A stretch of DNA of 64,000 nucleotides, taken from Streptomyces cyaneochromogenes (GTDB lineage: Bacteria; Actinomycetota; Actinomycetes; Streptomycetales; Streptomycetaceae). The position numbers and the translations under genes were made by a program. The stretch is taken from assembly GCF_003963535.1 (NCBI RefSeq), contig NZ_CP034539.1, forward strand, positions 1,612,001 through 1,676,000. The letters run 5' to 3'. The notes below the pieces were generated by a model. The model saw nothing but the letters and a program-made list of their open reading frames with translations. It searched no databases and had not been told where the DNA came from. Of the stretch, positions 41,577-50,697 are shown piece after piece (position 1 is the stretch's first letter; each line of letters starts with the position of its first letter).

Positions 41577-41593
41577 GTTGCGCATCGTGCACC
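41577..41593. promoter_or_regulatory. Candidate IclR operator upstream of betB
   Basis: GTTGCG-CATCG-TGCACC: the left arm is perfect and the right arm matches four of six positions. It is 26 bases before the betB start codon. Confidence 0.45.
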
Positions 41594-41738
41594 CGATTGC
41601 TTGTGGTGGAACACCCTGGCGAATGTGCAGACCGGCGTCAAGGGGTTGGCCGGTGACGATTTGACCATGCGATCACTTGCCCGGCCACCCTTGACCGCAA
41701 GCGGCACCGAGCCGACCATGTTGCGTATCGCTCACCAT

Positions 41739-41755
41739 GTTGTGCAATGCGCACC
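41739..41755. promoter_or_regulatory. IclR operator upstream of purU
   Basis: GTTGTG-CAATG-CGCACC, ten of twelve arm positions matching, 15 bases before the purU ATG. A second weaker copy GTTGCG-TATCG-CTCACC lies at 41720-41736, so two sites are spaced about two helix turns apart. Confidence 0.55.
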
Positions 41756-41769
41756 GACGGAGGCCGCAC

Positions 41770-42642
41770 ATGTCCCCTCGCCCACAACCCGGCCGTGAGT
41801 ACGTCCTCACTCTCTCCTGCCCCGACAGCGCGGGACTGGTTCACGCCGTGAGCGGCTTTCTCGTCAGGAACTCCGGCAACATCCTGGAAAGCCAGCAGTT
41901 CGACGACCGACTTCAGAACCGTTTCTTCATGAGGGTTCACTTCGACGTTTCCGACCCGAACGTCGATCTGGAGCAGCTGCGCTACCGGTTCGGTCCCGTG
42001 GCCCAGGCCTACGGCATCACCTGGGCCCTGAGCGAGGCGGCCACGCCCACCCGGACCCTGATCATGGTGTCCAAGTTCGGGCACTGCCTGAACGACCTGC
42101 TCTTCCGCCGGCGGACCGGCGCCCTCAACATCGAGATCCCCGCGATCGTCTCCAACCACCGGGACTTCGAGGGGCTCGCGGAGACCTACGGCGTCCCCTT
42201 CCACCACATCCCGGTGACCAGGGACACCAAGCCCGAGGCCGAGGCGCGGCTGATGGAGCTCGTGCGTGAGCTGGACGTCGACCTGGTGGTGTTGGCCCGC
42301 TACATGCAGGTCCTCTCCGACGACCTGTGCAAGCAGCTGGAGGGCCGCGCCATCAACATCCACCACTCCTTCCTCCCCAGTTTCAAGGGCGCGCGCCCCT
42401 ACGACCAGGCCTACACCCGGGGCGTGAAGCTCGTCGGCGCGACGGCGCACTATGTGACGCCGGACCTGGACGAGGGGCAGATCATCGAGCAGGACGTGAT
42501 CCGGGTGGACCACTCGCTCGACCCCGGCGACCTGGTCACGGTCGGGCGGGACGTCGAGGCGCAGGTGCTCGCACACGCGGTGAAGTGGCACAGTGAGAGC
42601 CGCGTGATGCTGGACGGCAACCGCACGGTGGTCTTCCGCTGA
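41770..42642 (+). CDS. purU: Formyltetrahydrofolate deformylase
   Basis: PurU hydrolyses 10-formyl-THF to formate and THF, releasing the folate loaded by methyl oxidation; 290 aa. The N-terminal ACT domain shows YVLTLSCPDSAGLVHAVSGF and NILESQQFDDRLQNRFFMRV. The C-terminal formyltransferase-like domain contains ILIMVSKFGHCLNDLLFRR-like sequence (TLIMVSKFGHCLNDLL), INIHHSFLPSFKGARPYDQA and VTPDLDEGQIIEQD, with the catalytic His, Asn and Asp. ATG 41770. It runs divergently from betB, and the shared 200-base region carries three palindromic sites. Formate made here would need formate dehydrogenase, matching FdhD at 19320. Confidence 0.95.
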   Translation: MSPRPQPGREYVLTLSCPDSAGLVHAVSGFLVRNSGNILESQQFDDRLQNRFFMRVHFDVSDPNVDLEQLRYRFGPVAQAYGITWALSEAATPTRTLIMVSKFGHCLNDLLFRRRTGALNIEIPAIVSNHRDFEGLAETYGVPFHHIPVTRDTKPEAEARLMELVRELDVDLVVLARYMQVLSDDLCKQLEGRAINIHHSFLPSFKGARPYDQAYTRGVKLVGATAHYVTPDLDEGQIIEQDVIRVDHSLDPGDLVTVGRDVEAQVLAHAVKWHSESRVMLDGNRTVVFR

Positions 42643-42656
42643 ACCACGGCCACACA

Positions 42657-42684
42657 GGGGCGGGACCGGATTCCGGTCCCGCCC
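42657..42684. terminator. Bidirectional terminator after purU
   Basis: A 13-bp stem GGGCGGGACCGGA / TCCGGTCCCGCCC followed by TTTT, 15 bases after the purU stop and before a convergent gene. One arm with its tail (GGTCCCGCCCTTTTCGTA) is duplicated in tandem up to 42711. Confidence 0.8.
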
Positions 42685-42736
42685 TTTTCGTAGGTCCCGC
42701 CCTTTTCGTATACGACGCCGGGCGCGCCGCCCCCGC

Positions 42737-43579
42737 TCACCACGGCTGCCGGAGGAAGGCGAGGAGCGCGGCCGTGAGTTCCGCGGGGGCGTCCTCCTGG
42801 ACGAGGTGGCCCGCACCGCCGATCGGTTCGAACCGCGCGCCGGGGACGAGGGCGGCGAGCTCGCGCCCCTTCGCCACCGGGATCCAGGTGTCGTCCTCGC
42901 CCCAGCAGACGAGCGTGGGCATGCCGATTTCGCCGTACCGGCCCTGGATCTCGTCGGTGTAGCGCTGGTCGGCCTGGGCGATCTGCCGGTAGAAGGCCGC
43001 TTGGCCGGGGCCGTCCAGCCAGGGCTCGACGAGCCGGTCGAGGACCGCGGGGTGCAGGCCGGGGCTGCTGGCGGAACCGACGTACTCGCGCACCAGGGCG
43101 CCGTGCAGCGCGGGCGGCAACCGCTCGAACACGTCGGCGTGCTCGCCGACGAGCCGGAAGAACGGCGAGCCCCAGGGCGCCAGCGCGACCGGATCCACCA
43201 GGGCGAGGGCACGGTAGCGGGCACCGTGCAGCAGATGCGCCCGCAGGGCGACCGCACCGCCGAAGTCATGGGCGACCACGAGCGGCTCCACCAGGCCCCA
43301 GTGGCCCAGGAGTTCGGTGAAGACCCGGCCCTGCGCCGCCAGGGACACATCCTGCCCCGCCGTCTTCTCTGAGGCCCCGTAGCCGGGCATGTCCCAGACG
43401 AACACCTGGTGGTCCCGGGCGACCGAGCGGGCCACGGAACGCCAGACGTACGACGAGAAGGGCGTGCCGTGCAGCAGGACGACCGGTGGGCGGCCGGACG
43501 GCCCCAGGCGGTCCCAGCGGACGTCGCCCGATGCGCCGGTGAAAGTTCGGGTCAGCTGCCAGTCGGTGTCGGTCGTCAT
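42737..43579 (-). CDS. Alpha/beta hydrolase with aspartate nucleophile
   Basis: Alpha/beta-hydrolase of 280 aa. Oxyanion region VVLLHGTPFSSYVWR; nucleophile elbow VVAHDFGGAVALRAH with Asp, the arrangement of haloalkane dehalogenases and epoxide hydrolases rather than Ser esterases; acid WGEDDTWIP; catalytic His GGAGHLVQEDAP. The cap region (~130-205) is present. The substrate is unknown. It lies between purU (convergent) and the MTHFR-like gene, whose stop is 12 bases upstream of its ATG (43579), so it is co-transcribed with the choline oxidation genes and may act on a side product of methylamine metabolism (inference). Confidence 0.85.
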   Translation of the reverse strand: MTTDTDWQLTRTFTGASGDVRWDRLGPSGRPPVVLLHGTPFSSYVWRSVARSVARDHQVFVWDMPGYGASEKTAGQDVSLAAQGRVFTELLGHWGLVEPLVVAHDFGGAVALRAHLLHGARYRALALVDPVALAPWGSPFFRLVGEHADVFERLPPALHGALVREYVGSASSPGLHPAVLDRLVEPWLDGPGQAAFYRQIAQADQRYTDEIQGRYGEIGMPTLVCWGEDDTWIPVAKGRELAALVPGARFEPIGGAGHLVQEDAPAELTAALLAFLRQPW

Positions 43580-43591
43580 CCTTCTCCCGGT

Positions 43592-44428
43592 TCAGCCGCC
43601 CAACCGGTCCAGCAGCGCGCGGCGCCACCGCTCCGTCTCGGCGATCTGGTTGAACGTGAACAGGTGCAGCCCGGCCACCCCCGCCGAGGGGGCGGTGAGA
43701 GCCTCCTGCGTGCGGGACAGCAGCCGCTCGGGTGCATACCCGCCGGGGGCCGCGAAACGCACGAACCACGAGGCGTGTTTCGTCAGGAAGCGCGTCGACT
43801 CCCCCACCCCGATCTTCGTGGCCATGGCCAGCAGCTTCGCGCGCTGGACGGGGCCCGCGACGCCCACGTGGACCGGCAGGGTGACGCCCCTGCGCCGTAT
43901 ACGAGCGAGCCAGTCCCCCAGGACCCGCGGGTCGAAGCACAGGTTGCTCACGATGTACGTGGCGTGCTCGCGCTTGTCCCACATCGCCTGGACGGTGACG
44001 TCGTCGTGGATGAGCGGATGGCTCTCCGGGTAGCCGGTGATGCCGACGCGGGCGAAGGGGCTGCCCAGCTCGCTCAGCCCGCGCAGCACCGGCAGCGCCC
44101 CGTCGTAGACCCCGGCAGGCGGGTCGGAGTCGCCGGCCGGGACGAAGACGTCGTCCACGCCCGACTCGCGGAGCCGGCCCGTGACCTCTTTGAGGTGTAC
44201 GTCGTCCCGCAGCAGCCGCGCCGGCACGTGCGGGACGACCCGGTAGCCGTGCGCCGCGAGCCGGCCGGCGAGGTCGAGGGTCGGCTCCAGGCCCTTGACC
44301 GGCGACGCCGTCACGGTGACGACGACGTCGCGCGGGACATGGGCGAGGACCTTGTCCTCGGTCGCCTTCGCGGGCAGCACCTCGTAGCGGACGCTGTTCA
44401 GCAGCGCCCGGAGTCCTGCGGTGCCCAA
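43592..44428 (-). CDS. Methylenetetrahydrofolate reductase-like protein
   Basis: A 278-aa TIM-barrel protein resembling MetF and related folate methylene reductases. Visible segments: YEVLPAKATEDKVLAHVP, VVVTVTASPVKGLEPTLDLA, VVPHVPARLLRDDVHLKEV, FVPAGDSDPPAGVYDGAL, VGITGYPESHPLI, SNLCFDPRVLGDWLARI and LHLFTFNQIAETERWRRALL. Several MetF core residues are altered, so the reaction is uncertain. In one-carbon islands like this it may reduce methylene-THF made by dmg and Sox. The start appears to be TTG 44428 with SD GGAG six bases upstream; an in-frame TAG at 44432-44434 rules out a longer N-terminus. Confidence 0.75.
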   Translation of the reverse strand: MGTAGLRALLNSVRYEVLPAKATEDKVLAHVPRDVVVTVTASPVKGLEPTLDLAGRLAAHGYRVVPHVPARLLRDDVHLKEVTGRLRESGVDDVFVPAGDSDPPAGVYDGALPVLRGLSELGSPFARVGITGYPESHPLIHDDVTVQAMWDKREHATYIVSNLCFDPRVLGDWLARIRRRGVTLPVHVGVAGPVQRAKLLAMATKIGVGESTRFLTKHASWFVRFAAPGGYAPERLLSRTQEALTAPSAGVAGLHLFTFNQIAETERWRRALLDRLGG

Positions 44429-44431
44429 CGC

Positions 44432-46102
44432 CTACTCCGCCTGCTTCTGGGCGTCGGGGTGGCGGTAGTACGCGGCCTTCGACGGCGCGAGCGGCTCGTT
44501 GCCGAGGATCAGGTCGGCGGCCTTCTCGGCGATCATCATCACCGGTGCGTAGATGTTGCCGTTGGTGACGTACGGCATGACGGAGGCGTCCACCACACGC
44601 AGTCCCTCGACTCCGTGCACCCGCATGCTGGTGGGGTCGACCACCGCCATCTCGTCGGTACCCATCTTGCAGGTGCAGGACGGATGCAGGGCGGTCTCGC
44701 CGTCCTTGGCGACCCAGGCGAGGATCTCCTCGTCGGTCTCCACGGACGGTCCGGGCGAGACCTCCCCGTCGTTGTAGGGCGCGAGCGCGGGCTGGTTGAG
44801 CAGCTTGCGGGCCACTCTGATCGCCTCGACCCATTCGCGGCGGTCCTGCTCGGTGGAGAGGTAGTTGAAGCGCAGGGCAGGATGCTCGCGCGGGTCCTTG
44901 CTCTTGATCTTCACGGAGCCGATCGCGTCGGAGTACATGGGGCCCACGTGGACCTGGTAGCCGTGTCCGCCCGCGGGCACGGAGCCGTCGTAACGGACCG
45001 CGATGGGCAGGAAGTGGAACATCAGGTTGGGGTAGTCCACGTCCTCGTTGCTGCGGGCGAAGCCGCCGGCCTCGAAGTGGTTGGTGGCGGCCGGCCCCTT
45101 CCGGAACAGCCACTGCAGGCCGATGAAGGGGGCCCGCCACTTCGCCAGGTACGGCTGCATGGAGACGGGCTGCTTGCAGGCGTACTGGATGTACACCTCC
45201 AAGTGGTCCTGCATGTTCTCGCCGACGCCGGGAAGGTCGTGGACGACATCGATCCCGAGGGCGCGCAGTTCCTCGGCATTGCCGACGCCGGAAAGCTGGA
45301 GCAGTTGCGGGGAGTTGATGGCGCCACCGCAGAGGATGACCTCCTTGGCGCGGACCTGCTGGAGCGCGCCCCGGCCCCGCCGGTACTCGACACCGACGGC
45401 GCGCTTGCCCTCGAAGAGGACGCGGGTGACGAGGGCGCGGGTCCTGACGGTGAGGTTCGGTCGCTTCGTCGCGGGCTTGAGGTACGCCTTCGAGGCCGAG
45501 AGCCGACGCCCGCGATGGACATTCCGGTCGAACTTGGCGAAACCTTCCTGCCGGTAGCCGTTGACATCGTCGGTGGGTGCGTACCCCGCCTCCTCGGTGG
45601 CCTTGAGGAAGGCTCCGAACAGGGGGTTGGTCGCCGGGCCGCGTTCGAGGACGAGGGGGCCGTCGTGACCGCGGAACTCGTCGTCCGGATCGGCCGCCAG
45701 ACAGTTCTCCATACGCCGGAAGTACGGCAGACAGTGCGCGTAGTCCCAGGTCTCCATGCCCGGGTCGGCCGCCCAGCGCTCGTAGTCCATGGGGTTGCCG
45801 CGCTGGAAGATCATTCCGTTGATGCTGCTCGAACCGCCGAGCACCTTGCCGCGGGCGTGGTAGATACGCCGGCCGCCCATGTGGGGCTCGGGCTCGGACT
45901 CGTACTTCCAGTCGTAGAACCGGCTGCCGATGGGGTAGGTCAGCGCCGCGGGCATGTGGATGAAGACATCCCACGGGTAGTCGGACCGGCCCGCCTCCAG
46001 GACCAGCACCCGGTTCGCCGGGTCAGCGGAGAGTCTGTTCGCCAGTGCGCTGCCGGCCGAACCGCCACCGACGATGACGAAGTCGTACTGCAGGGGAGCC
46101 AT
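44432..46102 (-). CDS. betA: Choline dehydrogenase-type GMC oxidoreductase
   Basis: FAD-dependent glucose-methanol-choline oxidoreductase, 556 aa, expected to oxidise choline to betaine aldehyde. FAD-binding [20 protein letters not shown] is at the N-terminus; [20 protein letters not shown] and [18 protein letters not shown] are the two GMC signatures. The active-site pair is [11 protein letters not shown] (His) and [20 protein letters not shown] (Asn). Some relatives act on other alcohols, so the substrate rests on context: betB, opu and gbcA neighbours. ATG 46102 matches the family. An operator is centred 77 bases upstream. Downstream follow the MTHFR-like and hydrolase genes. Confidence 0.88.
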   Translation of the reverse strand: MAPLQYDFVIVGGGSAGSALANRLSADPANRVLVLEAGRSDYPWDVFIHMPAALTYPIGSRFYDWKYESEPEPHMGGRRIYHARGKVLGGSSSINGMIFQRGNPMDYERWAADPGMETWDYAHCLPYFRRMENCLAADPDDEFRGHDGPLVLERGPATNPLFGAFLKATEEAGYAPTDDVNGYRQEGFAKFDRNVHRGRRLSASKAYLKPATKRPNLTVRTRALVTRVLFEGKRAVGVEYRRGRGALQQVRAKEVILCGGAINSPQLLQLSGVGNAEELRALGIDVVHDLPGVGENMQDHLEVYIQYACKQPVSMQPYLAKWRAPFIGLQWLFRKGPAATNHFEAGGFARSNEDVDYPNLMFHFLPIAVRYDGSVPAGGHGYQVHVGPMYSDAIGSVKIKSKDPREHPALRFNYLSTEQDRREWVEAIRVARKLLNQPALAPYNDGEVSPGPSVETDEEILAWVAKDGETALHPSCTCKMGTDEMAVVDPTSMRVHGVEGLRVVDASVMPYVTNGNIYAPVMMIAEKAADLILGNEPLAPSKAAYYRHPDAQKQAE

Positions 46103-46170
46103 GATGCCTCGTCTCGCTCGCGCCGTAGATGTGCGAGGCATGCTAAACCCGGTAGCGCTATACGCACCAG

Positions 46171-46187
46171 GTTGCGAACCGCGCAAC
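46171..46187. promoter_or_regulatory. IclR operator upstream of betA
   Basis: GTTGCG-AACCG-CGCAAC, all 12 arm positions matching the consensus, 69 bases before the betA start. A partial site GTAGCGCTATACGCAC lies immediately left (46152-46167). Confidence 0.68.
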
Positions 46188-46240
46188 TTCTGGGTCTTCG
46201 TTTCGACGGCGTTACTTGCAGTGGTGTTGTTTACTGCGCG

Positions 46241-46261
46241 TATAGTTGCACTGTGAGCAAC
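46241..46261 (+). promoter_or_regulatory. Leaderless promoter and autoregulatory operator of iclR copy 2
   Basis: TATAGT (46241-46246) seven bases before the GTG start at 46253, overlapped by the palindrome GTTGC-ACTGTGA-GCAAC (46245-46261). The arrangement and most bases match iclR copy 1. Confidence 0.65.
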
Positions 46262-47050
46262 TACAGCCCTGACACAGAAACGTCGAATTCACAAGCAGGC
46301 GGCGTCCAGTCGGTGGACCGCGCCATCAGCGTCCTGGAGATCCTCGCCCAGCGTGGCGAGGCGGGCGTCAGCGAGGTGGCGGCCGAGATCGAGGTGCACA
46401 AGTCCACCGCGTTCCGTCTTCTCGGTGCCCTGGAGGCGCGCGGCCTGGTGGAGCAGGCCGGCGAGCGCGGCAAGTACCGGCTCGGTTTCGGGATCGTCCG
46501 GCTGGCCGGCGCCGTCACCGGCCGTATCGACATCACCCAGCAGGGCCGTCCGGTCTGCGAGCGCCTCGCCGAGGAGATCGGCGAGACCGTCAACATCGCC
46601 GTGATGCAGGAGCACTACGCGATCAACCTGTACCAGGTGCGCGGTCCCGGAGCCATCACCGCCCACAACTGGGTCGGCCAGCTGACTCCCCTGCACGCCA
46701 CGTCGAGCGGCAAGATCCTGTTGGCGTATCTGCCGACCAAGGAGCGCACGACCCTGCTGACCGAGGCCGGCATGAAGAAGGTCACACAGCGCACCATCAC
46801 CGCCAAGACGAAGCTCGAGAAGAACCTCGCCGAGACGCGGGAGCGGAACTACTCCATCACTCTGGAGGAGCTGGAGATCGGCCTGCACGCCATGGCCGCA
46901 CCGGTCCGCAACCGGGACGGCGACGTCATCGCCGCGCTCAGCGCCTCCGGTCCCGCCTACCGGCTCACCGAGGATCGCATGCACAAGCTCTCCCCGGTGC
47001 TGCTCAAGGGCGCCGAGGAGATCAGCCACCGGATGGGCTACCTGGGCTGA
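46253..47050 (+). CDS. IclR family transcriptional regulator (copy 2)
   Basis: A 265-aa paralogue of the regulator at 26303 with the same length. The winged HTH ([40 protein letters not shown]) is almost identical to copy 1, so both should recognise the same DNA. The effector domain is more diverged ([54 protein letters not shown]), suggesting a different or differently tuned ligand. GTG 46253 follows directly on the promoter. It is divergent from betA and ends two bases before the convergent second Rieske gene's stop. No terminator separates the two, so their transcripts probably overlap. Confidence 0.93.
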   Translation: MSNYSPDTETSNSQAGGVQSVDRAISVLEILAQRGEAGVSEVAAEIEVHKSTAFRLLGALEARGLVEQAGERGKYRLGFGIVRLAGAVTGRIDITQQGRPVCERLAEEIGETVNIAVMQEHYAINLYQVRGPGAITAHNWVGQLTPLHATSSGKILLAYLPTKERTTLLTEAGMKKVTQRTITAKTKLEKNLAETRERNYSITLEELEIGLHAMAAPVRNRDGDVIAALSASGPAYRLTEDRMHKLSPVLLKGAEEISHRMGYLG

Positions 47051-47051
47051 G

Positions 47052-48182
47052 TCACGCCTGAGGAGTGCCCAGGCGCTCGTTCACCCAGTCGTGGAACGCG
47101 CCGATGTGATGCTCACTGGGCACGAGTACGCCACCCTTGGCGTACATCCGGGAGCTCATACCGGGCTGGGTGCGCTCGCAGGCGTCGAAGTCCTGCTGAT
47201 TGACCCGGTGGAAGAGTTCCACCGACCGACTGACGTCCTTGCCGCTGTCGACGACGTGCGGCAGGTAGAGCCAGTCGCACTCGACGATCGTGCGGTCCAC
47301 GGACACCGGATACATCCGGTGGAAGATCACATGGTCGGGGACGAGATTGATGAACACCTGGGGCTTGACGGTGATCGCGTAGTAGCGGCGGTCCTGGTCG
47401 TCCGCGACCCCGGGAATGCGGTCCAGACCCTCGGAGCCGTCGACGGTGAAGCCCTGGACGTCCTCGCCGAACTCGGCGCCGTGACCGACGTAGTACTGGG
47501 CGGCGTAACCGTCCGCGAACTCCGGGAGCACCTCGGTCAGTTCCGGGTGGATGGTGGCGCAGTGGTAGCACTCCATGAAGTTCTCGATGATGAGCTTCCA
47601 GTTCGACTTGACGTCGTAGACGATCCGCTTGCCGACGGAGAGACTGTCGATGTCGTAGCGCTCGATCGACTCGACGTCGCCGAGCCGGGCCACGACCTCC
47701 CCTATGACGTCCTCCTCGAAGGAGGGCGGGTTCTCCGCGAGGCAGACCCACACATAGCCGAGCCATTCACGCACGGCCACACTCACCAGGCCGTACTCGG
47801 TCCGGCCCACGTCGGGCATCTTGGTGAGGTTGGGCGCCGCGACGAGCTTGCCGTCCAGGCCGTACGTCCAGGCGTGGTACGGGCACTGGAAGGCCCGCTT
47901 GACCTCGCCGGACTCCTCGGTGCAGAGCTTGGCGCCGCGGTGCCGGCACACATTGAAGTACGCACGGATGCTGTTGTCCCTCGCCCGGGTGACGAGGATG
48001 CTCTCGCGGCCCACGTCGACGGTGCGGAAGGCGCCGGGCTTCGCCAGTTCGGAAGCGCGGGCCACGCAGAACCACATGGTCTCGAATATGTGCTCCTGCT
48101 CCTGGGCGAAGATCCCCGGGTCCGTGTAGGAGGAGCCGGGGAGAGTGGCGATCAGGCTGTCCGGCAGGCTGGTCGAGGTCAC
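47052..48182 (-). CDS. gbcA: Glycine betaine demethylase, Rieske oxygenase subunit (copy 2)
   Basis: A 376-aa paralogue of the oxygenase at 24701, with long identical blocks. The Rieske motif CRHRGAKLC and CPYHAWTY and the iron site NFMECYHCATIHPEL are intact. Differences cluster at the N-terminus (LPGSSYTDPGIFAQEQEHIF), at the middle surface (VSVAVREWLGYVWVCLAENP, VGKRIVYDVKSNWK) and the C-terminus (AFHDWVNERLGTPQA). Whether it takes glycine betaine or a related quaternary amine such as carnitine or stachydrine cannot be told from sequence alone. GTG 48182 has SD GAGGAG six bases upstream. Rieske ferredoxin and second FAD reductase genes follow upstream on the same strand. Confidence 0.9.
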   Translation of the reverse strand: MTSTSLPDSLIATLPGSSYTDPGIFAQEQEHIFETMWFCVARASELAKPGAFRTVDVGRESILVTRARDNSIRAYFNVCRHRGAKLCTEESGEVKRAFQCPYHAWTYGLDGKLVAAPNLTKMPDVGRTEYGLVSVAVREWLGYVWVCLAENPPSFEEDVIGEVVARLGDVESIERYDIDSLSVGKRIVYDVKSNWKLIIENFMECYHCATIHPELTEVLPEFADGYAAQYYVGHGAEFGEDVQGFTVDGSEGLDRIPGVADDQDRRYYAITVKPQVFINLVPDHVIFHRMYPVSVDRTIVECDWLYLPHVVDSGKDVSRSVELFHRVNQQDFDACERTQPGMSSRMYAKGGVLVPSEHHIGAFHDWVNERLGTPQA

Positions 48183-48249
48183 GGTGCACTCCTCGGGAGA
48201 ACGTCGTGGAGGGGTCGGTCACGCGCCGGGAAGAGCGACTCCGGACGGC

Positions 48250-48266
48250 GTTGTACATGGAGCAAC
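48250..48266. promoter_or_regulatory. IclR operator upstream of gbcA copy 2
   Basis: GTTGTA-CATGG-AGCAAC, nine of twelve arm positions matching the consensus, 68 bases before the gbcA copy 2 start. A further CGCAAC half site follows at 48280-48285. Confidence 0.55.
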
Positions 48267-48330
48267 ACCGCGTGCCATGCGCAACCGCAGCATGGGCTGC
48301 CGCTGGGGCGGTGTCAAGATGCGAGGGGTG

Positions 48331-49494
48331 TCAGGATGCGGTGGCGGCGAGCTGCTTGCGCCAGCGCGTGAACAGCCGCGGCTGGTTCATCCCGAGCACG
48401 GCGACCGGGTTCCCGGCCCGCCGGTAGACGGCCAGCACGTCGCGGTCGTCCGCGGCGCCCGCCTCGATGGTCACGCTGTCCGCTCCGGCCGCATGACCGG
48501 CGAACTGGATCTTCACGCCGTACTGGTCGGACCAGAAGTACGGCGGCCGGGGCACACCCGGTTCCACCGCACCGCCCGCCAGCAGCGCGGCGACCGCGGC
48601 GTCGGGGCGCTCGCGCGCGCCGGTCCAGTGCTCGACGCGGCGATGGAAACCCGCGCGCGGGTCGTACCAGTTGGCGCAGTCACCGACCGCGACCACACCG
48701 GCCAGGCTGGTGCGGCCGTCGGCGCCGCACTTGACGCCGTTGTCGAGAGCGATGCCGGAGCCTTCCAGCCACTCGACGTTCGGGCGTGCGCCCACACCGA
48801 CGACCACGATGTCGGCGGGGATGCCACGGCCGTCCTCCAGCAGGACGGCGTCGACACGGTTCTCCCCGCTCAGCCCCTTGACGCCCACACCGCACTCCAG
48901 CCGTACGCCGTGGTCGGCGTGGAGGGCGGAGACGATGGCGCCCATGGTCTCGCCGAGAGGTCCGGCGAGCGGGGTCGGGGCCGCTTCGACGACGGTCACG
49001 TCGAGCCCCAGGGCGTACGCGGTGGAGGCGACCTCGGCTCCGATGAAGCCTCCGCCGATCACCACCAGCCGTCCGCCGCGGGCCAGTTCGTCCCGCAGGG
49101 CGCGGGCGTCGTCCAGGGTGCGCAGGGTGTGCACTCCGGCCAGGCCTTCGGAACCGGGAAGGGTACGCGCCGCGGCGCCGGTCGCGATGACGACACCGTC
49201 GGCGGACACCTCCCGCCCGTCATCGAGCCGGACGGCACGCCGCGCGTGGTCGAGTCCGGTGGCGCGGACGCCCAGCAGCCACTCCGCCCGCAGGTCCTCG
49301 TCGTCCGTCTCCAGTGCGAGTTCGGCCTCGCCGAGCGTGCCGGAGAGGAACTCCTTGGACAGCGGGGGCCTGTCGTACGGGCGGTGGAGTTCGTCCCCGA
49401 TGACGACCAGCCGACCCTCGTAGCCCTGCTTGCGCAGTGAGCGCGCCGCCGACAGTCCGGCCAGCGAGGCCCCGACCACGGCGACGGTCCTCAC
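48331..49494 (-). CDS. FAD-dependent ferredoxin reductase, second copy
   Basis: A 387-aa oxidoreductase of the same family as the one at 23364 but clearly diverged. [20 protein letters not shown] is the FAD site; [14 protein letters not shown] follows; the NAD site is [20 protein letters not shown]; the second FAD contact is VVAVGDCANWYDP. The C-terminus ends VAVLGMNQPRLFTRWRKQLA. It probably reduces the Rieske ferredoxin encoded just upstream. GTG 49494 overlaps the ferredoxin stop (GTGA, 49491-49494), so the pair is translationally coupled. Together with gbcA copy 2 it forms a three-component oxygenase set. Confidence 0.9.
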   Translation of the reverse strand: MRTVAVVGASLAGLSAARSLRKQGYEGRLVVIGDELHRPYDRPPLSKEFLSGTLGEAELALETDDEDLRAEWLLGVRATGLDHARRAVRLDDGREVSADGVVIATGAAARTLPGSEGLAGVHTLRTLDDARALRDELARGGRLVVIGGGFIGAEVASTAYALGLDVTVVEAAPTPLAGPLGETMGAIVSALHADHGVRLECGVGVKGLSGENRVDAVLLEDGRGIPADIVVVGVGARPNVEWLEGSGIALDNGVKCGADGRTSLAGVVAVGDCANWYDPRAGFHRRVEHWTGARERPDAAVAALLAGGAVEPGVPRPPYFWSDQYGVKIQFAGHAAGADSVTIEAGAADDRDVLAVYRRAGNPVAVLGMNQPRLFTRWRKQLAATAS

Positions 49495-49853
49495 GCGGGA
49501 CCTCCGGCGAGCCGGGCGGCGATGCAGGGCGGCAGGTTGGGCGCGTCCGTGGACAGCCGGACGTAGACGACGCCGTCCTCGACGATGACCTCGTGCGTCC
49601 GGACCGGAAGCTTGGCCGGCGGGGCGTCCACCGCGCCGGACCTCAGGTCGAACTTCGAAGCATGCAGCGGGCATTCCACCTCGCGCCCCTCCAGCCAGCC
49701 GTCGGCGAGCGACGCGTCCTGGTGGGTGCAGGTGTCGTCGATGGCGAAGAGCTCGCCGTCGTCGGTGTGGAACACCGAGACCGGCGGATCGATGTCGAGC
49801 CGGTGGGCCTCGCCTCGGGGGAGATCCTCGAGACGGCACGCGGGAATCATCAT
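49491..49853 (-). CDS. Rieske [2Fe-2S] ferredoxin
   Basis: A 120-aa soluble Rieske ferredoxin of the oxygenase-electron-carrier type. Cluster ligands: CTHQDASLADG (C-x-H) near 42 and CPLHASKFD (C-x2-H) near 61. The N-terminus MMIPACRLEDLPRGEAHRL and C-terminal PVRTHEVIVEDGVVYV are typical. It carries electrons from the FAD reductase to a Rieske oxygenase, probably both GbcA copies, since the first copy has no ferredoxin of its own in the window. The start has two ATG codons in a row; a palindromic operator is 28 bases upstream. Confidence 0.93.
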   Translation of the reverse strand: MMIPACRLEDLPRGEAHRLDIDPPVSVFHTDDGELFAIDDTCTHQDASLADGWLEGREVECPLHASKFDLRSGAVDAPPAKLPVRTHEVIVEDGVVYVRLSTDAPNLPPCIAARLAGGPA

Positions 49854-49880
49854 GACACCTCGGTGCGTATAACGAAACGG

Positions 49881-49897
49881 ATTGCGGTAAGCGCAAC
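49881..49897. promoter_or_regulatory. IclR operator upstream of the Rieske ferredoxin
   Basis: ATTGCG-GTAAG-CGCAAC, 11 of 12 arm positions matching, 28 bases before the ferredoxin ATG. Confidence 0.62.
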
Positions 49898-50067
49898 ATC
49901 AGTCTGAGGTCGCCCAGAACCCTTGTCAAGGCATTCAGAGGGCACTCTGAGCCGTACTCTGACGTTGCGCCATAGAGAACTCGCTTCATATAGGACAACA
50001 ACGGCCCGCCGCATCGACTCGCGGGGCCGCGAGCCGAGGGCGGGCGCGTGAGGGTCGCCGAGGGGCG

Positions 50068-50697
50068 TCAGAAGCCGCGGTCGATCCACTCCTGGAGGTG
50101 CGGCGCCTCGGCGCCGATGGTGGTCGTGTCGCCGTGTCCGGTGTGCACGACGGTGTCGCCCGGCAGGGTCAGCAGCCGGTCCCGGATCGAGTCGACGATG
50201 GTCGGGAAGTGGCTGTACGACCGTCCCGTCGCCCCCGGCCCGCCCGCGAACAGCGTGTCGCCGCTGAAGAGGGCGTTCAGGTCCGGCGCGTACAGGCAGA
50301 CGGCTCCCGGCGCGTGACCGGGCGTGTGCAGCACGGTCAGTTCGATCCCGGCCACCGCGAGGCCCTGCCCGTCGGTCAGTTCGGCGTCCGGTGCCCGGTC
50401 GGGGTGGGTCTGCTTCCACAGCGGCAGGTCGTCCGGATGCAGGAGGACCGGGGCACCGGTGCGTTCCGCGAGGGCGGGTGCGGCGTCGATGTGGTCGTTG
50501 TGGGCGTGGGTGCACACGATGGCCCGCAGGGTGCGCCCGCCGACGGCTCGGGCGATGGCGTCGGCGTCGTGTGCGGCGTCGATGACGATCACCTCGTGGT
50601 CGTCGCCGACGATCCACACGTTGTTGTCGACGTCCCAGGTGCCGCCGTCCAGCGAGAACGTGCCCGAGGTGACGAGACGCTCGATACGCGCGGCCAT
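50068..50697 (-). CDS. MBL-fold hydrolase, possible formyl-mycothiol hydrolase
   Basis: Metallo-beta-lactamase fold protein of 209 aa, glyoxalase-II-like. Metal ligands: THAHNDHIDAAPAL (HxHxDH), HTPGHAPGAVCLY, LFSGDTLFAGGPG and a final HTGHGDTTTIG. In actinobacteria a protein of this type commonly accompanies the mycothiol-dependent formaldehyde dehydrogenase and is thought to hydrolyse the mycothiol thioester. That pairing is seen here: ATG 50697 overlaps the dehydrogenase stop by one base (TGATG). The start is chosen for this overlap and for the sequence [14 protein letters not shown]; the longer frame lies within the dehydrogenase gene. Confidence 0.88.
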   Translation of the reverse strand: MAARIERLVTSGTFSLDGGTWDVDNNVWIVGDDHEVIVIDAAHDADAIARAVGGRTLRAIVCTHAHNDHIDAAPALAERTGAPVLLHPDDLPLWKQTHPDRAPDAELTDGQGLAVAGIELTVLHTPGHAPGAVCLYAPDLNALFSGDTLFAGGPGATGRSYSHFPTIVDSIRDRLLTLPGDTVVHTGHGDTTTIGAEAPHLQEWIDRGF

